DNA from: Affinibrenneria salicis
GTDB taxonomy: Bacteria; Pseudomonadota; Gammaproteobacteria; Enterobacterales; Enterobacteriaceae
NCBI RefSeq assembly: GCF_008710095.1
Contig: NZ_VYKJ01000016.1
Coordinates: forward strand, 36,277-100,276
DNA length: 64,000 bases
Direction: 5' to 3'
Positions 56,549-64,000 of the stretch are shown here, piece after piece (position 1 is the first letter of the stretch; each line of letters begins with the position of its first letter). The notes under the pieces were generated by a model. It did no database searches and had not been told where the DNA came from. It saw only the letters and a list, made by a program, of their open reading frames with translations. Made by a program: the position numbers and the translations under genes.

Positions 56549-57343
56549 GTGCGGAAAAAAACATATGCGATGAGATATGTCGCTGGTCAGCCAGCCGAAC
56601 GTATCTTTCAGCCGACAACCATGGGGAATCAGACGGAACGGGTAATTGCGAATCCTCTGTTACCCGGCGCAGGCCCTCTGCGAATCATGGTCTGGAATAT
56701 CTTTAAACAGCAGCGCATGAACTGGCTATCGGTATTGCGTGAGACGAGCAGAGATGCGCAATTAGTCCTGCTGCAGGAGGCGCAAAGTACGCCCGAACTC
56801 ATTCGGTTCGCCACGGCCAACTATCTTGCTGCCGATCAAGTACCCGCGTTTGTTCTGCCGCATCACCCGTCCGGCGTGATGACGCTGTCCGCGGCTCAGC
56901 CCGTTTATTGTTGTCCGTTGCGGGAGCGTGAACCGCTGCTGCGTTTATCCAAATCTGCTCTGGTGACGGTCTATCCGCTACACGATCATCAGCTACTGAT
57001 GGTGGTGAATATTCACGCAGTGAATTTTAGTTTTGGCGTGGATGTCTACAGCAAACAGCTTGATGCGATCGGTGAGCAAATCGATTATCACCGGGGGCCG
57101 GTGATGCTGGCCGGTGACTTCAATGCGTGGAGTCAGCCGAGAATTAATGCGCTGTATCGTTTTGTCGACAGGATGCAGTTGCAGGAAGTCAAATTCTCTG
57201 ACGACCGCAGAAAAAGAGCTTTTGGCCGCCCGCTGGATTTTGTGTTTTATCGCGGGCTGGGCGTGTCCGATGCGCTGGTGCTGGATACGCGCGCTTCCGA
57301 TCACAACCCGCTGCTGGTCGAGTTTCACTCCGGCGCGCTGTAG
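56549..57343 (+). CDS. yafD: YafD, endonuclease/exonuclease/phosphatase family protein
   Basis: A 264-residue protein that follows E. coli YafD along its length ([83 protein letters not shown]). The EEP fold residues are seen: Glu in LLQEAQ, Asp-Asn in GDFNAWS, and the final DHNP. It starts with GTG at 56549, as the conserved N-terminus requires. The enzymatic substrate is not known; a link to stress survival has been reported for E. coli. The E. coli neighbours dkgB and yafC, between aspU and yafD, are absent. Confidence 0.9.
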   Translation: MRKKTYAMRYVAGQPAERIFQPTTMGNQTERVIANPLLPGAGPLRIMVWNIFKQQRMNWLSVLRETSRDAQLVLLQEAQSTPELIRFATANYLAADQVPAFVLPHHPSGVMTLSAAQPVYCCPLREREPLLRLSKSALVTVYPLHDHQLLMVVNIHAVNFSFGVDVYSKQLDAIGEQIDYHRGPVMLAGDFNAWSQPRINALYRFVDRMQLQEVKFSDDRRKRAFGRPLDFVFYRGLGVSDALVLDTRASDHNPLLVEFHSGAL

Positions 57344-57472
57344 CGCTCTCCCTTGTCAGCGTTTTACGTATGTTCCGCCATTCACTGTGAGCATTTCTGC
57401 AAAGTAAAACCCCCTGTCGGCGCGAGGCCTGACAGAGGGCTAAGGTCATTACCTGGTTTGTCTGTAATGTTG

Positions 57473-58843
57473 TTACGAGTCCGGCGTTAATTTATTTTTT
57501 ACATACAGCGTGAGCTTATCGCCCGGCTGAATATGCATATTTTTGTTAATCACCGTATTCCAGCGCATTACATCGTCGATATCGACACCGTGACGCCTGG
57601 CGATACTGGCCAGAGAGTCGCCTTTGCGCACCTGATACGTGATGCTATCCTGAACGCCGGTAGCCGCCGCCACCTGCAGTGTCTGACCAACCTTGAGCGA
57701 GTGAGCGCTGCGCAGGTTATTGCTGGCGATAAGTTCTTTCTCGCTAACGTTCAGGCGTCTGGCGATTGATGACAGCGTATCGCCGCGTCGTACCTTATAT
57801 CCGCCAACTGGCGCGCTGTTTTGCGCCAGTCTGGTCGATGGCTGAACGATATTGCCATCCGCCAGCGAGTCCTTCAGCTGTTCGACATGGGTTTTCGGCA
57901 CCATAATATAGTGCGGGCCGTTCGGCGCAGTGACGTTTCGCTTATAACCCGGGTTGAAGCTTTTCAGTCTGGTCAATGACAGACCGGACATCTCCGCCGC
58001 TTGAGTCAGCGCAATCTGCTGACCGACTTCCACTCTGGCCAGCGCCCGGTTTTCATCGGGCGTCGGCAGAGTGATGCCGTACTGTTTGCTGTTTTTAAGA
58101 ATATCGCTCAGAGCCAGCATTTTCGGTACATAAATCGACGTTTCGCGCGGTAAAGCCAGTGCCCAGAAGCTGGTTGGCCGGCCTTTCGCTTTATTGGCCT
58201 TAACGGCCTGTAAAACGCGACCTTCACCGCTATTGTAGGCGGCAATAGTTAATAACCAATCGCCGTCAAACATACGATTCAGGCGTTGCATGATATCCAG
58301 CGCAGCCTTCGTCGACGCAACGACGTCGCGACGTCCGTCATACCATTGGTCCTGTTTCAGACCATAATTGCGCCCCGTCCCCGGCACAATCTGCCATAGC
58401 CCGGCGGCATTGGCGGAAGATGTGGCGTGAGGGTCAAAAGCGCTCTCCACTATGGGTAGCAGTACCAGTTCCATCGGCATGTTGCGTTGCTTAATCTGCT
58501 CGACTATCCAGTACATGTACGGCTCTGCCCGTAATGTTACATCGTGGAGATAGCTCTTATTCTTTAAATAACGCTGTTTTTGTTCGCGGATCCGGGCGTT
58601 ATCCGGAACCTCCATCTTCAGCTCGTCGCTAATGAAGTTCCACAGGTCTCGTTGCGCGAAGCTATCATCATCATCAAGCCATCGCGCCGAGGTCTCTCGA
58701 CCAACACCCGTGTACTTTCCTGCTTCACGTTGACCTGCCGAAGACAGACTCTGCGCATGTTGGTTGGGTTGCGAGGTATCCTGGGGAGGCACCTGGCAAC
58801 CTGCCAGCAAGACAGTGGCGATGAGAATCGCTTTTGCCTTCAT
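57473..58843 (-). CDS. mltD: Membrane-bound lytic transglycosylase D
   Basis: A 456-residue lipoprotein. The lipobox LLAGC puts the lipidated Cys at residue 16. The transglycosylase domain spans about 105-230, with the catalytic Glu probably Glu133 in PIVESAFDPHA and the GLWQIVPGTGRNYGL motif. Two LysM repeats lie in the last 120 residues (YKVRRGDTLSSIARRLNVSEKEL and YQVRKGDSLASIARRHGVDIDDV). It cleaves glycan strands of murein to anhydro-muropeptides from the outer membrane. Convergent with yafD and head to tail with gloB, as in E. coli. Confidence 0.95.
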   Translation of the reverse strand: MKAKAILIATVLLAGCQVPPQDTSQPNQHAQSLSSAGQREAGKYTGVGRETSARWLDDDDSFAQRDLWNFISDELKMEVPDNARIREQKQRYLKNKSYLHDVTLRAEPYMYWIVEQIKQRNMPMELVLLPIVESAFDPHATSSANAAGLWQIVPGTGRNYGLKQDQWYDGRRDVVASTKAALDIMQRLNRMFDGDWLLTIAAYNSGEGRVLQAVKANKAKGRPTSFWALALPRETSIYVPKMLALSDILKNSKQYGITLPTPDENRALARVEVGQQIALTQAAEMSGLSLTRLKSFNPGYKRNVTAPNGPHYIMVPKTHVEQLKDSLADGNIVQPSTRLAQNSAPVGGYKVRRGDTLSSIARRLNVSEKELIASNNLRSAHSLKVGQTLQVAAATGVQDSITYQVRKGDSLASIARRHGVDIDDVMRWNTVINKNMHIQPGDKLTLYVKNKLTPDS

Positions 58844-58914
58844 ATGTGTGTCAATGGGTTGCTTAAAAGACGAGCAATAATACTTTGATTAGGCTATCGG
58901 TACAACAAAAACCT

Positions 58915-59670
58915 TCAGAAGCTATCCTTCTTACTGCGCAGAAGCGCAAATATACGCCAGTCCTGTTCCTTACCAGGTTCAATGTTTAGTTTTCTTTGTA
59001 AATCAGCGTCATGGCAACGTAAAAAAAGATTAATTACGCGTTCGGATTTTAAAGTCACAGGTAGACTTGCTTGTCCTTTCTCCCTTGACCGTTTGATCTC
59101 GCGCAGTGATGCTTCAATCGCGCTGTTTTCCGGCCAGACGGCGTGAGCGAACGTAATATTTGACAAGGTATATTCGTGCGCGCAGCACACCAGGGTCTCG
59201 TCCGGCAAGGCGGCAAGCCGCTGCAGCGAGTGATACATCTGTTCCGGCGTACCTTCGAATAGCCGTCCACAACCGGCGGAGAATAGCGTGTCGCCGCAAA
59301 AAAGATACGGTTTTGCGTAGTAGGCGACGTGTCCGAGAGTGTGACCCGGTACGGAAATCACAGAAAATTCTGAATTTAGCAGCGTCAGGCGATCGCCATC
59401 GGCGACGATGTGGGTCGAGCCCAATTCTTTTGTTTCTTCCGGGCCAAAAATGGGAATATTTTTATACTGTTGTTTGATTTCGGCTACGCCGCCGACGTGA
59501 TCGCGGTGATGGTGGGTCAGTAAAACGGCATCGGGGGTAAGGCAATGCTCTTTTAACGCCCGCAGAACCGGCTGCGCGTCGCCGGGATCGACGATAATGC
59601 AGTGTCTGTTCTGGTCGCTTAATAGCCAAATGTAGTTGTCCTGCAACGCTGGAATGCTGATAAGATTCAT
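58915..59670 (-). CDS. gloB: Hydroxyacylglutathione hydrolase (glyoxalase II)
   Basis: A 251-residue metallo-beta-lactamase fold enzyme. [10 protein letters not shown] is the binuclear zinc motif; further ligands are in [12 protein letters not shown] and [16 protein letters not shown]. It hydrolyses S-lactoylglutathione to lactate in methylglyoxal removal. The start [15 protein letters not shown] at 59670 has GAGGT upstream; longer in-frame starts overlap yafS. It is divergent from yafS with only 43 bases between the start codons, as in E. coli. Confidence 0.95.
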   Translation of the reverse strand: MNLISIPALQDNYIWLLSDQNRHCIIVDPGDAQPVLRALKEHCLTPDAVLLTHHHRDHVGGVAEIKQQYKNIPIFGPEETKELGSTHIVADGDRLTLLNSEFSVISVPGHTLGHVAYYAKPYLFCGDTLFSAGCGRLFEGTPEQMYHSLQRLAALPDETLVCCAHEYTLSNITFAHAVWPENSAIEASLREIKRSREKGQASLPVTLKSERVINLFLRCHDADLQRKLNIEPGKEQDWRIFALLRSKKDSF

Positions 59671-59713
59671 GACATACCTCATTTCAATATGAGCCAACAG
59701 AAGAATATAAAAC

Positions 59714-60433
59714 ATGAAACCTGCGCAAATATCGCAACCTATTGCCGCCCCGTCGTCCTGGGCGGAGCTTCCGTGGGGTGAATACTACCGGGAAGCGCTG
59801 GAACAGCATTTGCAGCCATGGTGGCCGAAGATGTTCGGTTTTCATCTGTTAAAACTGGGTGGCCTGAGCACGGAAATTGCCACCAATCAGTGTGCTATTT
59901 CCCATCAGGTCAATGTTAGCTCGCAGGGCGAAAATCTTCATGTGATCGCCGATCCCCGGCAACTGCCTTTTACGGCAAAATCGGTGGATGCCTGTTTGTT
60001 GGCGCAAACGCTGGCATATTCCGCTGACCCGCACCGCATTTTGCGCGAAGTCGATCGCGTGCTGATTGATGACGGCTGGCTGATCCTGAGCGGATTTAAT
60101 CCTGTTAGCCTGTTGGGCGCCGCCAGACTGCTGCCCGGCCTGCGCCGGCGACAGCCTTACTGTAGCAGAATGTTCAGCCAGACCCGGATAATCGACTGGC
60201 TAAGCCTGTTAAACTATGAGGTGCTGTACTGCCATCGTTTTCAGGTGTTTCCCTGGAGCAGGAAGAAGAGCGGATGGAATACCCATTTACCGCTGTTCGG
60301 TTGTCTGGGGCTGATTATCGCCCGTAAACGCACTATTCCTTTGACGCTTAACCCGCTAAAACGGCGCCTGGTGAAACCGGCGCTGAGCCGGGCGCTGGGG
60401 GCGACGAAAAGTTATCGTCAGCCGCCGGGCTAA
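59714..60433 (+). CDS. yafS: YafS, predicted SAM-dependent methyltransferase
   Basis: A 239-residue class I methyltransferase (type 11). The region [59 protein letters not shown] has the acidic strand 2 end, motif II and motif III of the fold. The gene matches the yafS position between gloB and rnhA. Its substrate is unknown. It ends by overlapping the rnhA stop by four bases (convergent). Confidence 0.88.
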   Translation: MKPAQISQPIAAPSSWAELPWGEYYREALEQHLQPWWPKMFGFHLLKLGGLSTEIATNQCAISHQVNVSSQGENLHVIADPRQLPFTAKSVDACLLAQTLAYSADPHRILREVDRVLIDDGWLILSGFNPVSLLGAARLLPGLRRRQPYCSRMFSQTRIIDWLSLLNYEVLYCHRFQVFPWSRKKSGWNTHLPLFGCLGLIIARKRTIPLTLNPLKRRLVKPALSRALGATKSYRQPPG

Positions 60434-60894
60434 TCGGGCTGGTAACCGGTATCCTCTAACTGCGGCGAGCCGGCGGCCTGGCGAGCGAGTTCGTCGCAGC
60501 GTTCGTTCTCGGGATGCCCGGCGTGACCCTTCACCCATAGCCAGTTGACGCTATGCCGCTGGATCTCTTCGTCCAGCTGTTTCCACAGGTCGATATTGCG
60601 CACCGGCTTTTTATCTGCGGTTTTCCAGCCGCGCTTTTTCCAGTTATGGATCCAACTGGTGATGCCCTGACGTACGTACTGGCTGTCTGTGCTTAGCGTC
60701 ACGTCGCACGGCGCGGTGAGCGAGCGCAGCGCTGCAATGGCGGCCATCAGCTCCATGCGGTTATTGGTGGTGAGCCGGTAGCCGGCGCTGAGCGCCTTTT
60801 CATGTTGTTTATAGCGCAGCAGAGCGCCATAGCCGCCGGGGCCCGGGTTGCCCAGGCATGATCCGTCGGTGAAAATTTCTACCTGTTTACGCAT
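60430..60894 (-). CDS. rnhA: Ribonuclease HI
   Basis: A 154-residue enzyme that cuts RNA in RNA:DNA hybrids. The start [21 protein letters not shown] at 60894 is the conserved one; a longer frame runs into dnaQ and is a shadow. Catalytic residues are the Asp in FTDGS, Glu in RMELMAA, Asp in STDSQYV and the later Asp in NERCDELA. The handle region [16 protein letters not shown] is intact. It is divergent from dnaQ with 51 bases between them, the usual enteric layout. Confidence 0.96.
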   Translation of the reverse strand: MRKQVEIFTDGSCLGNPGPGGYGALLRYKQHEKALSAGYRLTTNNRMELMAAIAALRSLTAPCDVTLSTDSQYVRQGITSWIHNWKKRGWKTADKKPVRNIDLWKQLDEEIQRHSVNWLWVKGHAGHPENERCDELARQAAGSPQLEDTGYQPD

Positions 60895-60945
60895 CTCTGG
60901 TAGACTCTCCCTTATGGTAAATCCGTAAGTCTGACATAAACGAAT

Positions 60946-61683
60946 ATGATGAGCACTGAAATTACGCGGCAGATTGTCCTCGATACCGAAACCACGGGTA
61001 TGAACATGATAGGTGTTCATTATGAAGGACATAAAATAATCGAAATCGGCGCGGTTGAGGTTATCAACCGTCGTCTGACCGGCCGGCACTTCCATGTTTA
61101 TGTTAAACCCGACCGGCTGGTTGACCCGGAAGCCTATAACGTACATGGCATCAGCGATGAGTTTCTGGCGGATAAACCAACCTTTACCCAAATCGCCGAC
61201 GATTTTCTTGATTTTATTCGCGGTGCCGAGCTGGTCATTCATAACGCGTCGTTTGATATCGGCTTTATGGACTATGAATTCCGTCTGATGCAGCGCGATC
61301 TGCCGAAGACGGAGACGTTTTGTAAGATTACCGATAGCTTGCTGATGGCGCGTAAGCTGTTTCCGGGCAAGCGTAACAGTCTGGATGCATTGTGCGATCG
61401 CTATCAGATAGACAATAGTAAGCGTACGCTGCACGGCGCATTACTCGATGCCGAGATTTTGGCGGAAGTGTATCTGGCGATGACCGGCGGTCAGACTTCG
61501 CTGGCGTTTTCCATGGAAGGCGATATTCGGCCGCAGGAAACCGGTCAGCAGGATATTCAGCGTATTGTCCGTCCGGCTTCGTCGTTAAAAGTGATCTATG
61601 CCAGCGAGGAAGAGCAGGCTGCACATGAGGGCAGGCTGGATTTGATTGTGAAGAAAGGCGGCAGTTGCCTGTGGCGCGCCTGA
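60946..61683 (+). CDS. dnaQ: DNA polymerase III epsilon subunit (3'-5' proofreading exonuclease)
   Basis: A 245-residue DnaQ. DTETTG (Exo I), [13 protein letters not shown] (Exo II) and the Exo III His-Asp area [13 protein letters not shown] are all present. The C-terminal part (about 185-245) binds the alpha subunit. The first ATG (MMSTEITRQ) is preceded by GAATATG; either of the two Mets could serve. It is followed by tRNA-Asp after 129 bases, as in E. coli. Confidence 0.96.
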   Translation: MMSTEITRQIVLDTETTGMNMIGVHYEGHKIIEIGAVEVINRRLTGRHFHVYVKPDRLVDPEAYNVHGISDEFLADKPTFTQIADDFLDFIRGAELVIHNASFDIGFMDYEFRLMQRDLPKTETFCKITDSLLMARKLFPGKRNSLDALCDRYQIDNSKRTLHGALLDAEILAEVYLAMTGGQTSLAFSMEGDIRPQETGQQDIQRIVRPASSLKVIYASEEEQAAHEGRLDLIVKKGGSCLWRA

Positions 61684-61812
61684 GGCGCAACGTTTCAGCA
61701 CAAAATAGTGCTCGAGTTGAAATTATAAGCAAACAGAAAGAGTTAATTATAAAAATCATTGACGCGTTCGCCAACGGGCTTTAGTATTCATCCCGCTCAA
61801 TGAGCGCAGAGT

Positions 61813-61889
61813 GGAGCGGTAGTTCAGTTGGTTAGAATACCTGCCTGTCACGCAGGGGGTCGCGGGTTCGAGTCCCGTCCGTTCCGCCA
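61813..61889 (+). tRNA. aspV: tRNA-Asp (GTC)
   Basis: A 77-base gene with encoded CCA. The acceptor stem is GGAGCGG/CCGTTCC, the D arm AGTTCAGTTGGTT, the anticodon GTC at 61847-61849 in loop CTGTCAC, and the T arm CGGGTTCGAGTCCCG. It lies where E. coli has aspV. It is intact and followed directly by island DNA with an integrase gene, so it has served as an attachment site. Confidence 0.97.
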
Positions 61890-61891
61890 CT
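61875..61891 (+). other. attL core at tRNA-Asp
   Basis: The 17 bases shared with the copy at 56,185-56,201. Next to the integrase gene, this is the likely left junction of the second island. Confidence 0.75.
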
Positions 61892-62010
61892 TATCTATTC
61901 CGGGATGTTCCTATACATCTCTGGATGAATGAAAACCGTATCGCTGTCAAAGGCATACGGTTTTTTTTCGTCTCTATGATACCCTCTGCATATCGGGGTA
62001 TCCGGCGCGA

Positions 62011-62062
62011 AATGGCCCACAAAATGGCCTACGCGTAGGAAAGAGAAATTTCGTAGGCCATT
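62011..62062. repeat. Integrase arm-site cluster AATGGCCYAC
   Basis: AATGGCCCAC (62011-62020), AATGGCCTAC (62023-62032) and an inverted GTAGGCCATT (62053-62062) lie between tRNA-Asp and the integrase gene. Similar repeats at 56,101-56,122 flank the other attachment core. Confidence 0.65.
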
Positions 62063-62150
62063 TTTGTTTTGTGGCTGAGAAAGGGTTGCGGATACAGGAC
62101 ATTACACCATTCCCGTCGTTTGGTTTTTAACGACAACTAAGGAGTGAATG

Positions 62151-63362
62151 ATGACCGCAACACACCGCCTGCTTTCTGCTGTCACAGTACAAAAAGCAAA
62201 ACCCGCCGCTAAAGATTATGAACTGCCTGATGGTCATGGCCTGACACTTTCCATCAGGACTACCGGTAAGAAAATCTGGCGTTTTCGTTACCAGCGACCA
62301 AATTCCTCAACGCGTACCAATATCACGCTGGGCCATTATCCCTCCATGACGCTGGCGGCCGCGCGTACCCTTCGTGATGAATATATCTCGCTTTTGATCA
62401 AAGGTATCGACCCCAAAAAACAGGAACAGGACGAGGCTGAGCAGGAAAAAAGAGCCAAAGACAGCCTGTTCGTTAATGTGGCAACGAGGTGGTTTGCAAT
62501 TAAAAAAACCAGCGGTATTTCCGAGATTCATGCCGGCGATATCTGGCGTTCACTGGAGCGGGACGTTTTTCCGGTAATTGGACAGATAGCCGTGGCTGAC
62601 TTGAAAGCGCACACCCTGATCGCTGCGCTTGAACCGGTACGGGTACGTGGTGCGCTGGAAACCCTGCGCCGTCTGACGCAGCGTATCAATGAAATCATGG
62701 TATTCGCGGTCAATTCCGGGCTTCTTGATGCCAACCCGGCATCCACGATTGGTAAGGTGTTTGAGAAGCCGAAGAAACGGCATATGGCAACCATTCGTCC
62801 TGAACGTTTGCCGGAACTAATGCAGCGCTTTGAAACGACCAATCTAGGCCTGATGACGCGCTATCTGCTGAAATGGCAACTTTTGACATTGGTTCGTCCC
62901 GGCGAGGCGGCCGGGGCTATGTGGCGTGAAATCGACATGGAAAAAAAACTCTGGACCATTCCGCCAGAGCGTATGAAGAAGCGCCGTGAACATCAAGTAC
63001 CGCTGCCACCGCAAGCGATGGTGCTACTAGAGCGGCTTAAACCGTTTAGCGGGCACTCGGCATTCCTTTTTCCCGGCAGGGGGAAGCGTAGCAAGCCGAT
63101 GAACAGTGAAACGGTCAATAAGGCTTTACATCGCATGGGACTGGGGGGGGAACTGGTATCGCACGGTTTTCGGGCCTTGGGCAGTACGGCCATGAATGAA
63201 GCCGGATTTTCACCGGATGTGATTGAAGCCGTGTTGGCGCATGTCGATACCAATCAGACGCGGGCCGCTTATAACCGCTCCACATATCTCTCGCAGCGTG
63301 TTGAGGTTATGGAGTGGTGGGGGCGAAAAGTTAATGAATCGGCACGCGCAGTAATGCTGTAG
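62151..63362 (+). CDS. P4-type tyrosine integrase of the second tRNA-Asp island
   Basis: A 403-residue integrase with an N-terminal DUF4102 arm-binding domain (RLLSAVTVQKAKPAAKDYELPDGHGLTLSI). Catalytic residues are visible: Arg in TLVRPGEAAG, HGFR, the His in LAHVDTN and Tyr in AAYNRSTY. I choose the second of two adjacent ATGs, six bases after AAGGAG. It lies 260 bases past tRNA-Asp in the direction used by CP4-57/P4-like elements, so it should integrate at that tRNA. It is intact. The rest of the island lies outside the window. Confidence 0.93.
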   Translation: MTATHRLLSAVTVQKAKPAAKDYELPDGHGLTLSIRTTGKKIWRFRYQRPNSSTRTNITLGHYPSMTLAAARTLRDEYISLLIKGIDPKKQEQDEAEQEKRAKDSLFVNVATRWFAIKKTSGISEIHAGDIWRSLERDVFPVIGQIAVADLKAHTLIAALEPVRVRGALETLRRLTQRINEIMVFAVNSGLLDANPASTIGKVFEKPKKRHMATIRPERLPELMQRFETTNLGLMTRYLLKWQLLTLVRPGEAAGAMWREIDMEKKLWTIPPERMKKRREHQVPLPPQAMVLLERLKPFSGHSAFLFPGRGKRSKPMNSETVNKALHRMGLGGELVSHGFRALGSTAMNEAGFSPDVIEAVLAHVDTNQTRAAYNRSTYLSQRVEVMEWWGRKVNESARAVML

Positions 63363-63380
63363 CAGAATTTATCCAGTGAG

Positions 63381-63413
63381 GGCGGTCCATTGTTGAAAAT
63401 GGATCGCCTTTTT
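63381..63413 (+). terminator. Rho-independent terminator of integrase gene
   Basis: GGCGGTCCAT and ATGGATCGCC pair with one G-T wobble around an 8-base loop, followed by five Ts. It is 20 bases after the integrase stop. Confidence 0.85.
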
Positions 63414-64000
63414 ATTTCCGGAGACGATATTTTCTCGTGGAGCAGTATTTTCCCTATTGGAACGCTGGCCTCATCCTATAGGTTGGCTTGGATAGGTTAG
63501 TCATTGCCCTCCAGTATTACCTGCGGGGAGGGAGGCGCTCATTTCATTACCTCTTATTTTAAGAGAGGCGAAGTGTCTGGTGATCTATGGGGCTAATCTA
63601 GTGATCGACCACTGTCGACCCATAGCTGCTGGAGGGGAACGACAGATAGCGGCCGAAGCGGCCAAAGTATATTACAGCAATATAATATAGTGGTGCGCCT
63701 AGGAGGTTGTCGTCCGTAACCCTAGACCCAGTGTTTTTTCTACAAGAAGCCGAAAAAGACGACTTACAAAAGGACTTTATAAATGAAGAAGGTGAAATCT
63801 GCACTTCACCATTGGTGGCCAAGGTGTGTTTCCAAGCATTGGGCTAACTCTGATGGCTTTACGCATTGGATCACCCCAGATCGGTAGCTGTCAACGAAGT
63901 TGACACCCTTATTCGTTTTTATGCTGCCGTTTTCAGACCAGTTTCTGGCTTCTCTGGATTCAACATCACCACCTCGACCCGCTGCCATTGACGGCATGAA
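63414..64000. other. 587 bases of island DNA, no supported gene
   Basis: No frame with a start signal and family likeness was found. A minus-strand frame at 63,806-63,997 has no recognisable domain. The region may contain decayed mobile-element sequence. Confidence 0.45.

Noticed and set aside
56322..56573. 83-codon frame between the attR terminator and yafD
   Set aside because: Overlaps the yafD start, lacks a start signal and family; not dkgB or yafC.
60430..61434. Long minus-strand frame covering rnhA and much of dnaQ
   Set aside because: Only the last 154 codons match RNase HI; the upstream part is the antisense of dnaQ.

Overview
The window reads as a chromosome segment from a gammaproteobacterium of the order Enterobacterales. 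The right side carries the core enteric order yafD, mltD, gloB, yafS, rnhA, dnaQ, tRNA-Asp, with proteins very close to the E. coli ones. A plant-associated member (Pectobacteriaceae-like) is a reasonable inference from the beta-glucoside and aldoxime/nitrile genes, but the sequence alone does not prove it.

The main structural reading is that bases 1 to about 56,200 are accessory DNA. At 56,185-56,201 lies a 17-base copy of the 3' end of tRNA-Asp, followed directly by a strong terminator of the kind that follows rrn-tRNA-Asp operons. In E. coli the gene block next to yafD/mltD is preceded by rrnH-aspU (tRNA-Asp), so this short copy is probably the right attachment site (attR) of a large island inserted in that tRNA. 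A second tRNA-Asp (aspV position, 61,813-61,889) is intact and is followed by a tyrosine integrase, so a second island starts at 61,891 and leaves the window on the right. Both junctions carry related short repeats of the AATGGCCTAC type, which look like integrase arm sites.

Layout of the accessory part. (1) 1-3,920: the edge of an SPI-7/PAPI-1-like integrative conjugative element on the minus strand (PFL_4669-like protein, DksA/TraR zinc finger, DUF2857, ParB, AlpA, an unknown protein). (2) 4,609-11,047: a MipA-type outer-membrane protein, a divergent second LepA/EF4-like GTPase, a membrane hydrolase, a Gfo/Idh/MocA oxidoreductase, and a secreted alpha/beta hydrolase. (3) 11,338-15,966: a sugar locus (MFS symporter, sugar isomerase/epimerase, Gfo/Idh/MocA dehydrogenase, LacI regulator) with two identical 12-base palindromic operators. 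(4) 16,000-25,550: a decayed mobile zone with a broken IS110 transposase, a truncated HxlR regulator and its divergent Old Yellow Enzyme, P4-type primase remnants on both sides of an intact ygaVP operon, a defective group II intron and a degenerate IS3 element. (5) 25,791-34,185: a beta-glucoside/cellobiose PTS operon with DeoR regulator, IIB, IIC, IIA, phospho-beta-glucosidase, two Gfo/Idh/MocA oxidoreductases and a LamB/BglH-type porin, bracketed by direct copies of the same IS3 element. (6) 35,102-44,800: TetR with a clear operator, a ConA-like secreted protein, NAD-dependent epimerase, tautomerase, two LysR regulators, a DHA2 drug exporter that looks foreign, a 171-base MITE, DUF1493, and an odd tRNA-like sequence. 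(7) 45,372-55,628: a ten-gene, one-direction aldoxime/nitrile degradation cluster.

That last cluster holds a complete path: heme aldoxime dehydratase (aldoxime to nitrile), cobalt-type nitrile hydratase with its chaperone (nitrile to amide) and an amidase (amide to acid), together with an AraC regulator, an outer-membrane transporter and, inside the cluster, a FecBCDE/BtuFCD-type ABC importer. I infer that the importer supplies a metal or heme cofactor, and that a plant aldoxime such as indole- or phenylacetaldoxime may be the substrate.
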